Below are positions 8,144-13,863 of a stretch of DNA of 13,863 nt, one piece after another. This DNA comes from CAUZJO01 sp963580245. GTDB lineage: Bacteria > Sumerlaeota > Sumerlaeia > MVZB01. The notes under the pieces were generated by a model. That model worked only from the letters and a program-made list of their open reading frames with translations, did no database searches and was not told where the DNA came from. Position 1 is the first letter of the stretch. Each line of letters opens with the position of its first letter. The stretch is from assembly GCA_963580245.1 (NCBI GenBank), contig CAUZJO010000124.1, positions 1 through 13,863 on the forward strand, read 5' to 3'. A program made the position numbers and the translations under genes.

Positions 8144-8170
8144 AAACCGGATTTTTAGAGGTCCCCTGAA

Positions 8171-8534
8171 TCGTCACCGCTGTCCAAATGAATAGCCGCA
8201 ACGACGAATACTCAACACCGGCAGCTCAAGTCCCCGGCATGACCCGATCAACAAATCATTGACCCCATCGACGTTGGATGACCCCCATCCCCGGTCCGCG
8301 TTCAACTCTTTTGGGTGGCGTGATGCGAAGCGTCCAAGTCAACCATCGTGCATGACGGGTGGATGCTCGCTTAGGCGGTTCCGGATGGCCAGAGAATTCG
8401 CTTGCCACGACCCAAGGGCTGTTTCACTATATTCCCGGACTGGCTCTTGGGGGGCTGATTAAGGACTGCTAGAGGCTCCTGGGCGGCCCCTTCCATCACG
8501 CCCGGCCCATTGAATTTACAGGAAGAGATTGCTG
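8171..8534. other. Gene-free leader region of efp
   Basis: I see no credible gene in this 364-bp stretch; a 67-codon open frame at 8259-8462 lacks any family-like motif. TATATT at 8428-8433 with TTGCCA at 8402-8407 is the best promoter-like pair, but the 20-bp spacing is too long for confidence. The stretch ends in the efp ribosome site. Confidence 0.4.
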
Positions 8535-9101
8535 ATGGTCGCTATTAACGCCAACGACGCCCGGCCCGGGACCAAGCTGATTCTGGACGGGGAACTCTAC
8601 ACCGTGATCGAACGCGCGCACCACAAACCGGGCAAGGGGGGCGCTTTCGTCAAATTCAAGCTCAAGGGGATCGTCAGCGGCAAGGTCATCGACAATACCG
8701 TCCGCGCCGGGACGGTCATGGAGCGCGCCGACGTTTCCACCCAGACCATGCAGTACCTCTATCCCGAGAACGAAACGTTCATCTTCATGGACCTCCAGAG
8801 CTACGATCAGATGCCGATCGCCGCCGAGGTGATCGGCGACGGCGCCCAATACCTGATCGAGAACGCCGAGGTTCAGGTCACGCTGTTCGAGGGCCAGGCC
8901 ATCGGGGTCCAGTTGCCCCCCAAAATGGACTTCGAGGTCACCGAAACGATCGACGACGCCGCCCGCGGCAACACCGCCACCAACGTCACCAAGGAAGCCA
9001 CGCTCGAGACCGGCCTCAAGGTCCAGGTCCCCCTGTTCGTCAAGACCGGCGAACGCATTCGCATCTCCACGCTTGACGGAAGTTATGTAGAGCGAGCGTG
9101 A
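8535..9101 (+). CDS. efp: Elongation factor P
   Basis: EF-P binds between the P and E sites of stalled ribosomes and helps form peptide bonds at polyproline stretches. The 188-aa product has the same length as E. coli EF-P. An N-terminal KOW-like domain carries the loop HHKPGKGGAF with K34, the residue that EpmA/EpmB-type systems beta-lysylate in enterobacteria. Two OB domains follow, and the C-terminus reads KTGERIRISTLDGSYVERA, as expected. ATG 8535 is the start: GGAAGAG at 8521-8527 provides the ribosome site, and a TTG six bases upstream is less likely. The lysine at 34 argues against arginine rhamnosylation. No modification gene lies in the window. Confidence 0.96.
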   Translation: MVAINANDARPGTKLILDGELYTVIERAHHKPGKGGAFVKFKLKGIVSGKVIDNTVRAGTVMERADVSTQTMQYLYPENETFIFMDLQSYDQMPIAAEVIGDGAQYLIENAEVQVTLFEGQAIGVQLPPKMDFEVTETIDDAARGNTATNVTKEATLETGLKVQVPLFVKTGERIRISTLDGSYVERA

Positions 9102-9248
9102 ATCGGGTCTCGGGTGTTGGATGAGTTCGGACGCACAAAACCCACGACGCCCAATGCCAGACAGCGCATCGTGACTACGGCAGGTAAACTCAATCAACTT
9201 GGCCCCCAATCCTGCGGCGAAGGCATTTGAGGCCCGAAACCCGCCTAA

Positions 9249-10892
9249 ATGGACCCCTGGAGCACCCTCCTCATCCTCATCATCCTGCTCGGGCTGGCGA
9301 CGCTGTTAGGCACGGTGGCCGAGCGGTTGCGCCAGAGCGCCATCATGGGCTTTTTGGTGGCCGGCGCGCTCGTGGGGCCGGGGGGACTCAATTGGGTGAG
9401 CCAACCCCAGGCGGTCGATATGCTGGCCGAGCTGGGGGTGGCCCTGCTGCTCTTTACGATCGGGATGGAGTTCTCGCTCAAGCGGCTGCGGGCGTTGGGG
9501 GCGTTCGCCGTCGGGGGGGGCACGCTGCAAATCATCCTGACGGCGGCCCTGTTTGCGCTGGTGGCGCGCGGGTTCGGGGTCGAGACCAAAGCGGCCGTCG
9601 CCCTGGGTCTGATGATTGCGCCGAGCAGCACGGCCTGCGTCATGCGCCTGTTGAAGGACCGGGCCGAGCTCGACAGCTTGCACGGTCGTAATTGCATCGG
9701 CGTCCTGCTGTTGCAAGACCTCGCGCTGGTCCCGCTGGTGGTCCTGATGACGGCCCTGGGGAGCGGCCGGGATGACGCCCACCCGTTGTTCGGGGTGCTG
9801 CTGTCAGCGGGTTTGTTCGTCTTCCTGGTACTGCTGTTCTATGGAGTGAGCAACTATCTTCTGGCCCGCGTGTTCAGGGCGACCGCTTCGGTGATGAACC
9901 GTGAGTTGCTGATCCTGGTCGCCGCGACGATCGCCCTGGGGGCGTCTTGGTTCGCCCACCGCTTGGGCTTCTCGCCGGCCCTGGGCGCGTTCGTGGCGGG
10001 CCTGATGATCGCCGAATCGCCCTACGCCGCCCAAGTGCGGGCCGACATCGTGCCGCTCCGAACGCTGTTCGTCACGCTGTTCTTCGTTTCGATAGGCATG
10101 TTGGGCGACCTGCGCTGGTGCTGGGCCAATAGGGTCGACGTGGCCCTCATGGTCGGTCTGATCCTGGCCGGCAAGGTGCTGGTCGTCGCTGTGTTGTCGG
10201 TGGTGTTTCGCCATACTTGGCGCGAAGCCGTGGCCACGGCGTTGGCGCTGGCCCAGGTCGGCGAGTTCTCGTTCGTTCTGGGTCGGATCGGGCTCGATGG
10301 CGGCGTCCTCGATGAGGACCTCTTCCGCCTACTGATCTCGTCGATCCTGGCGACGATGCTGCTCACGCCGCTGATGGTAGCCGCCGCGCCGCGGGCCGGT
10401 CAGGCCGCCGAGCGGCTGCGATTGCGGCTGTGGCCGGGCCTCCCACCGGCTCAGCCGGCCGAAAAACCCGCCCGAGAGCTGAGCGGCCACGTCGTCGTCG
10501 TCGGCTATGGCCCGGCCGGCCGCGAGGTCGTCAAGGCCCTGCGCGGCCACGACGTCCCCGAGCTGGTGATCGAACTGAACCCCAAGGGCGTGGCGGCGGC
10601 CCGCGCCGACGGCGCGCGCGCCGAAGTGGGCGACGCCACCATGGGCGACATCCTCGAACACGTCCACTTGGCCTCGGCGCGGGCGCTGGTCATCACGATC
10701 CCCGACCACCGCGCGGCCCTCTCGGTCATCCGCCAAACCATCGCCCTGGCCCCCGACACCCCCATCATCACCCGCGCCCGTTACAACAAATACGTCCCCG
10801 AACTAACCGCCGCCGGCTCCCACGTCACCGTGGACGAGGAACAGTACATCGGCCTGATGCTGGGAATTCGAGTGATCGAGATGGAAAGTTAA
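9249..10892 (+). CDS. Kef/YbaL-type monovalent cation:proton antiporter (CPA2) with TrkA-N domain
   Basis: The 547-aa protein begins with a long membrane part (about 1-395, a dozen or so helices) of the Na+/H+ exchanger fold. It includes the LLLQDLALVPL segment (QD at 156-157) typical of the CPA2 family. A TrkA-N/RCK nucleotide-binding domain follows from about residue 415, with VVVVGYGPAGREV (G419, G421, G424) and a downstream acidic residue in VIELNPKG. No TrkA-C domain follows. Such proteins exchange K+ or Na+ for H+ across the inner membrane, gated by nucleotides and, in true KefC, by glutathione adducts. I cannot tell Kef from YbaL function, and no KefF-like partner is adjacent. The start is ATG 9249; the nearest GAGG is about 17 bases upstream, so the start is not certain. 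Confidence 0.88.
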   Translation: MDPWSTLLILIILLGLATLLGTVAERLRQSAIMGFLVAGALVGPGGLNWVSQPQAVDMLAELGVALLLFTIGMEFSLKRLRALGAFAVGGGTLQIILTAALFALVARGFGVETKAAVALGLMIAPSSTACVMRLLKDRAELDSLHGRNCIGVLLLQDLALVPLVVLMTALGSGRDDAHPLFGVLLSAGLFVFLVLLFYGVSNYLLARVFRATASVMNRELLILVAATIALGASWFAHRLGFSPALGAFVAGLMIAESPYAAQVRADIVPLRTLFVTLFFVSIGMLGDLRWCWANRVDVALMVGLILAGKVLVVAVLSVVFRHTWREAVATALALAQVGEFSFVLGRIGLDGGVLDEDLFRLLISSILATMLLTPLMVAAAPRAGQAAERLRLRLWPGLPPAQPAEKPARELSGHVVVVGYGPAGREVVKALRGHDVPELVIELNPKGVAAARADGARAEVGDATMGDILEHVHLASARALVITIPDHRAALSVIRQTIALAPDTPIITRARYNKYVPELTAAGSHVTVDEEQYIGLMLGIRVIEMES

Positions 10893-11035
10893 GGTTGCGC
10901 CAAGCAGGCCCCACGAGAAAACATCATATCCGAACGCGAGGCGGTCGGCGAACGGGGCTCTAAACTGACGGGGCGAACCATTTAGCCCGCCAATGGGGTG
11001 TCGACGCGCCCAAGCTATTCGACGACGATGAACAC

Positions 11036-11533
11036 ATGAACGAACCAGAAACCGACAAACCGCAAGAACCGGCCGGCCAGCCCGAAGTTTTGCTATATTG
11101 CGACGGGGCCTGCTCGCCCAATCCGGGCAACGGGGGCTGGGGGGTGGTCCTGATCGCGCCGGGCCACGGCGACCACCGCCGCGAGCTGAGCGGTGCCGCG
11201 CCCGACAGCACGAACAACCGCATGGAGCTGACCGCCGCCCTCGAGGGCCTGTGCGCGTTGCGTCGGCCCAGCCACGTGCGCATCATCACCGATTCCGAGT
11301 ATCTCAAGAAGGCCTTTACCGACGGCTGGCTCGACAACTGGCAACGCAAAGGCTGGAAAACGGCCAACAAGAAGCCGGTCAAGAACCAGGACCTGTGGCG
11401 CGCGCTACTCGATGCGATGACGTCGCACGGCGTTGAGTGGGAGTGGGTTAAAGGTCACGCCGAAGACGAGGAAAACAACCGCTGTGATGAGCTCGCGGTC
11501 CAGGCCCGCCTTGACCTCAGGGCCACTCAGTAA
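11036..11533 (+). CDS. rnhA: Ribonuclease HI
   Basis: RNase HI cuts the RNA strand of RNA-DNA hybrids in the cytoplasm, clearing R-loops and primers. The 165-aa product is slightly longer than E. coli RnhA (155) because of a hydrophilic N-terminal extension of about 16 residues. All active-site residues are visible: D23 in YCDGACSPNPG, E64 in NNRMELTAA, D86 in ITDSEYL, H141 in VKGHAED and D151 in NRCDELA. The basic handle region WQRKGWKTANKKPVKNQ (102-118) is present, as in type 1 enzymes of proteobacterial style. The start is ATG 11036, without a strong ribosome site. Its last 7 bases overlap the end of the convergent protease gene. Confidence 0.95.
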   Translation: MNEPETDKPQEPAGQPEVLLYCDGACSPNPGNGGWGVVLIAPGHGDHRRELSGAAPDSTNNRMELTAALEGLCALRRPSHVRIITDSEYLKKAFTDGWLDNWQRKGWKTANKKPVKNQDLWRALLDAMTSHGVEWEWVKGHAEDEENNRCDELAVQARLDLRATQ

Positions 11534-12858
11534 AGCGTCCAAAATGGAGCGGTATTGAGGCTGGTCCCAAGCAGCGAGTTCACGTCAAGCAATCCGCCTT
11601 GCAACTCGGCGCCGCTCAATTCCGTCGTCGCCCGCGAGGTGCTCAGGAGCAGCTCCTTGACCTGCGGGGGCGTCAGGTCGGGATATTCGGCCATCAGCAG
11701 CACCGCCGCTCCCGTCACGCGCGGCGTGGCGAAGGAGGTTCCTTGCACTACCGTGTACGCTTCGTCCGGCGGAGCCGAGGTAGTCACCACGCTTACTCCG
11801 GGCGCCGCCAGGGTCACCATCGAGCCAAAATTCGAAAACGAAGCCAACTGGCCGACGGTGTTGATCGCCGCGACCGAGACGACGTTGTCAAAATTGAATG
11901 AGGACGGATACATGGGGGTGTCGTCGAGGGACACGCCGTCGTTGCCGGGACTGGTGACGATCAAGATGTTCTCTTCCATCGAGGCAATGACGTCGCGCAT
12001 GGCCTCGTTCATCTCCGCATCACCCCAACTGGCGTTGATGATCCGCACCCGCGGGAAATTCAACACGTAATCGAACGCGGCCAGGATGTTGGCGACCTCG
12101 GTCATTTCGGATTCGAAGGCTCGCACCGCCATCATGCTCACCTCCCAGCACGTGCCGGCGATGCCCACCCCATTGTTGCCGCGGGCGCCCAGGACGCCGC
12201 AGACCTGGGTGCCGTGCCCGATCGTGTCGGTCAGGTCCCCATTGGGCCCCATTTGGTCGCCGCCTTCGATCACGTTCCAGCCGTGCAGGTCATCGACGAA
12301 CCCATTTTGATCGTCGTCAACGCCCGGGTCCCCGGCCTCCTCGATGGCGTTCGTCCACAGGTTACCCTGGAAGTCCTCGTGATTGACGTCGAGGCCGCTA
12401 TCGATGACCGCCACCAACACATCGTCGGCCGAGCTGCGCCGCTCCCACGCCTCGCGCAGGAAAATATCCGCCGCCGCGACCAGGTTCCCATTGGGATTCA
12501 GCGTGATCTGACCCGTGAAAAGGGGGTCGTTGGGCGTGGCCGCGAGCCGAACGGTGGAATTGGGCGCCGCCGTGACACCCAGTCGCTCCTTGTCGCGAGC
12601 GAAGGCCTGCTCGGCCGGCTCACCGCCCCGATAGAGCGCCCATGGGAAGTGCCGGTAATGCCTGACCGGCCTCAGGCCGGTCTGCTTCATCATCTCGGCC
12701 GTCTGGGCGGAATCCACCCGCACCAGCCACTCGGCCCCGACCAAGGGGCTAAGGAGAATCCAAACCAACGGGCCGATGACCCAGGGCATGGCGAGCAAGG
12801 GGCGCGTCAAGATCGACGGGTTCCTAAGAGAATATTCCGAATGAGAAAGCCGCATCAC
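11527..12858 (-). CDS. Secreted subtilisin-like serine protease (S8 family)
   Basis: The 443-aa protein has a hydrophobic export signal (about 20-42) with a plausible signal-peptidase site after VGA42. A propeptide-like region follows. The catalytic triad is D153 (AVIDSGLDVNHEDF), H215 (IGHGTQVCG) and S375 (GTSFATPRVTG), and the oxyanion-hole residue is N306 (SPGNDG). An acidic segment DDDQNGFVDDLHGWN (181-195) is typical of bacterial S8 enzymes of this type and probably binds calcium. The protein ends soon after the catalytic domain, with no pre-peptidase C-terminal, dockerin or sorting domain, so it is likely released or periplasmic. The substrate is unknown. ATG 12856-12858 is used; a second ATG follows directly. 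The 3' end overlaps rnhA by 7 bp. Confidence 0.92.
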   Translation of the reverse strand: MMRLSHSEYSLRNPSILTRPLLAMPWVIGPLVWILLSPLVGAEWLVRVDSAQTAEMMKQTGLRPVRHYRHFPWALYRGGEPAEQAFARDKERLGVTAAPNSTVRLAATPNDPLFTGQITLNPNGNLVAAADIFLREAWERRSSADDVLVAVIDSGLDVNHEDFQGNLWTNAIEEAGDPGVDDDQNGFVDDLHGWNVIEGGDQMGPNGDLTDTIGHGTQVCGVLGARGNNGVGIAGTCWEVSMMAVRAFESEMTEVANILAAFDYVLNFPRVRIINASWGDAEMNEAMRDVIASMEENILIVTSPGNDGVSLDDTPMYPSSFNFDNVVSVAAINTVGQLASFSNFGSMVTLAAPGVSVVTTSAPPDEAYTVVQGTSFATPRVTGAAVLLMAEYPDLTPPQVKELLLSTSRATTELSGAELQGGLLDVNSLLGTSLNTAPFWTLY

Positions 12859-12952
12859 ATCCGATGATAACAGTTTAGCCCCAATTCGCAGCGATTTCTC
12901 GGCAAAAGTGGACTCGATTTTACGAAATTCGGGTGGGCGAGACCCGCCGTCC

Positions 12953-12994
12953 GAGACCGGAGCGGTCCCCGCGGCCTGAGACCGGAGTCTTCAG
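12953..12994. repeat. Two tandem hairpins sharing GAGACCGGAG
   Basis: GAGACCGGAG occurs at 12953-12962 and 12978-12987. The first copy pairs with CGGTCCC to its right (6 of 7 pairs). The second forms CTGAGAC...GTCTTCAG with one bulged base. They lie upstream of the protease gene, about 95 bases from its start. The function is unknown, and no T-tract suggests a terminator. Confidence 0.4.
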
Positions 12995-13101
12995 TTGGCC
13001 CCAATGATGCGTGGTTCCAATGCAGTACAGATGCGCCTGAGGCCCCGACCACCCGGACCTTCCGGGCCGCCCGCGTTCTCCGAGTCCTTAGGGGTCCGTC
13101 C

Positions 13102-13136
13102 TTGACACGCCTCGGGCCACCCGCTAGATGTAGAAT
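13102..13136 (+). promoter_or_regulatory. Candidate tRNA-Thr promoter
   Basis: TTGACA at 13102-13107 is a perfect -35 hexamer. The -10 is ambiguous: TAGATG (13125-13130) has ideal 17-bp spacing but is a weak match, while TAGAAT (13131-13136) is a better match at 23 bp. The tRNA begins at 13147, so either would give a short 5' leader. Confidence 0.5.
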
Positions 13137-13146
13137 GTTGGCGTGG

Positions 13147-13222
13147 GCTGATGTAGCTCAGTTGGTAGAGCAACGCACTCGTAATGCGTAGGTCGTCAGT
13201 TCGAATCTGACCATCAGCTCCA
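13147..13222 (+). tRNA. tRNA-Thr (anticodon CGT)
   Basis: The full cloverleaf can be drawn. The acceptor stem GCTGATG pairs perfectly with CATCAGC. The D arm is GCTC/GAGC, the anticodon stem ACGCA/TGCGT with loop CTCGTAA, and the T arm GTCAG/CTGAC with loop TTCGAAT. The discriminator is T, followed by an encoded CCA. The anticodon CGT reads the threonine codon ACG. The gene is intact. An integrase gene lies 84 bases beyond its 3' end, so its 3' part is the probable attachment site of an integrated element. Confidence 0.95.
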
Positions 13223-13306
13223 TCTAACCCCTTTAATCACAAGGTTATGCGTGATTTGGAACTTTATGCGGGACTCGGCCAATGTAAGTTTAGTGTAAGT
13301 CGGAGG
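13223..13306. repeat. Repeat-rich spacer between tRNA and integrase (possible att arm region)
   Basis: Several short repeats crowd into 84 bases. AATCAC (13235-13240) faces GTGATT (13251-13256). TTATGCG occurs at 13245-13251 and 13264-13270. GTAAGT occurs at 13284-13289 and 13295-13300, 11 bases apart, about one helical turn. Repeats of this kind next to an integrase can be recombinase or excisionase binding sites. The AATCAC/GTGATT pair could also be the tRNA terminator stem. Confidence 0.4.
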
Positions 13307-13863
13307 CTATTCTTCTACCGCGCGCTTACGTAACGATCCTTCCGCTTGGTTCGTCTGAATCAGTGCTTCTTCGATCCGTGTAACGATTTCTGATCTCATC
13401 CGCTCGATTCTGGCCTGCTCATAGTGCTGCACCATGACATCCTCCCCCTGATGGCCGACGTAGGCTTGCAGGACGCGATGATCGCCTCGCCGCTCCCGCA
13501 CCAGGTTGATGAAAACGGCCCGCAGGCGACGAGGCATAAAGTCGCGGAATACCTCCTCGCCCGTCTCCTTCCAAGCCCCTCTCACAAGCCGCGTCAGGGC
13601 GTGGCTCAAACCGTAAATGCTCCAGGGTTCGCCGTGGTGAGTTACAAAAATATAACCATCGAGATGACGTGTCTTAAGCCGTGTGATAGCCTCGTTTAGA
13701 ACTTTCAGGACCATTTCAGGCACCGGGACCGTGCGGCGCGAATTAGTCGATCCTGAAAAAGCCCTGCTCAAGCAGCCCAGCCGATCAGAGCTGAACTCGG
13801 GTGAACCAGAGGCATCCGTTTTCGACTCGTGATTTGCGCCAGACGCAGCAAAAGATAATGAAA
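13307..13863 (-). CDS. Tyrosine recombinase (phage-type integrase), C-terminal part
   Basis: The frame stays open from the TAG at 13307-13309 to the window edge, so the gene is partial at its 5' end; a TTG at 13771 is not a convincing start. The visible part is the catalytic domain. NSRRTVPVP resembles the beta-hairpin before the active site. The box II arginine lies in MPRRLRAVFINL (Arg codon 13520-13522), YVGH supplies the conserved histidine (13451-13453), and HYEQ supplies the nucleophile tyrosine (13421-13423). The usual histidine of the HxxR motif is arginine here. The first catalytic arginine is outside the window. The residues just upstream of SRRTVPVP are rich in Ser and Gly and do not look like a typical core. 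It probably integrates an element at the adjacent tRNA-Thr. Confidence 0.82.
   Translation of the reverse strand, partial: SLSFAASGANHESKTDASGSPEFSSDRLGCLSRAFSGSTNSRRTVPVPEMVLKVLNEAITRLKTRHLDGYIFVTHHGEPWSIYGLSHALTRLVRGAWKETGEEVFRDFMPRRLRAVFINLVRERRGDHRVLQAYVGHQGEDVMVQHYEQARIERMRSEIVTRIEEALIQTNQAEGSLRKRAVEE

Larger units (their letters stand above)
7980..8170. mobile_element. Small inverted-repeat-bounded element (MITE- or REP-cluster-like)
   Basis: CCTCTAAGAAT at 7996-8006 faces ATTTTTAGAGG at 8151-8161, an 11-bp terminal inverted repeat with one mismatch. Outside it TTCAGG (7980-7985) faces CCTGAA (8165-8170). Inside lie two direct copies of a short palindromic unit (8009-8029 and 8124-8143) around a large hairpin (8036-8100). 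There is no ORF, so any mobility would depend on an enzyme elsewhere. No target-site duplication is obvious. It sits against the start codon of the glycosyltransferase gene and would form its leader. Reading it as a mobile element is inference from this symmetry. Confidence 0.45.

Noticed and set aside
8402..8433. TTGCCA/TATATT as the efp promoter
   Set aside because: The spacing of 20 bp is too long for a confident sigma-70 call; it is mentioned only in the leader entry.
8259..8462. 67-codon ORF upstream of efp
   Set aside because: No ribosome site, no motif, and residue use that looks non-coding.
12214..12867. 217-codon open frame opposite the protease gene
   Set aside because: The minus strand carries the signal peptide and catalytic Asp and His motifs of the S8 protease; this frame has no family features.
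13052..13066. CCCGGA-CCT-TCCGGG hairpin as a terminator before the tRNA
   Set aside because: It has a perfect 6-bp stem but no T-tract, and no gene on either strand ends just before it.

Overview
The window is GC-rich chromosomal DNA, most likely from a planctomycete (Planctomycetota). The taxonomic call rests on gene content and on one small membrane protein (4311-4526) with a WLGGY...RRMVRLGHL motif that I associate with planctomycete hypothetical proteins. No rRNA is present to confirm it. Most of the window is ordinary housekeeping and cell-envelope DNA. Only the far right end looks like accessory DNA.

Layout, left to right. Bases 1-573 hold no convincing large gene, only a possible 34-codon zinc-ribbon-like ORF (314-418). 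A full-length dnaE (574-4038, minus) encodes the replicative DNA polymerase III alpha subunit. A divergent spacer follows, with a candidate dnaE promoter inside an inverted repeat, and then a small, apparently truncated membrane-protein gene. Bases 4647-6185 (plus) encode an output-less response regulator with three receiver domains; the third is degenerate. Convergent to it is a GT-C/GT39-like multi-spanning membrane glycosyltransferase (6256-7977, minus). Directly upstream of that gene's start lies a structured block of about 190 bp (7980-8170) bounded by inverted repeats, which looks like a small non-autonomous element or a REP-type cluster.

Then come efp (8535-9101, plus), a Kef/YbaL-type cation:proton antiporter with a TrkA-N domain (9249-10892, plus) and rnhA (11036-11533, plus). 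rnhA overlaps by 7 bp the 3' end of a convergent secreted subtilisin-like protease (11527-12858, minus).

The right end has a tRNA-Thr(CGT) with an encoded CCA (13147-13222). It is followed by a short repeat-rich spacer and the C-terminal catalytic part of a tyrosine recombinase (13307 to beyond the window end, minus). A tRNA gene followed at its 3' side by an integrase is the classic edge of an integrated island or prophage, so DNA to the right of 13222 is probably acquired.

The genes do not form one pathway. Neighbours alternate in strand and I see no long operon. The observations most worth checking are the tRNA-Thr/integrase boundary, the 7980-8170 repeat element, the triple receiver protein with its pseudo-receiver, and the apparently intact PHP metal site of DnaE.
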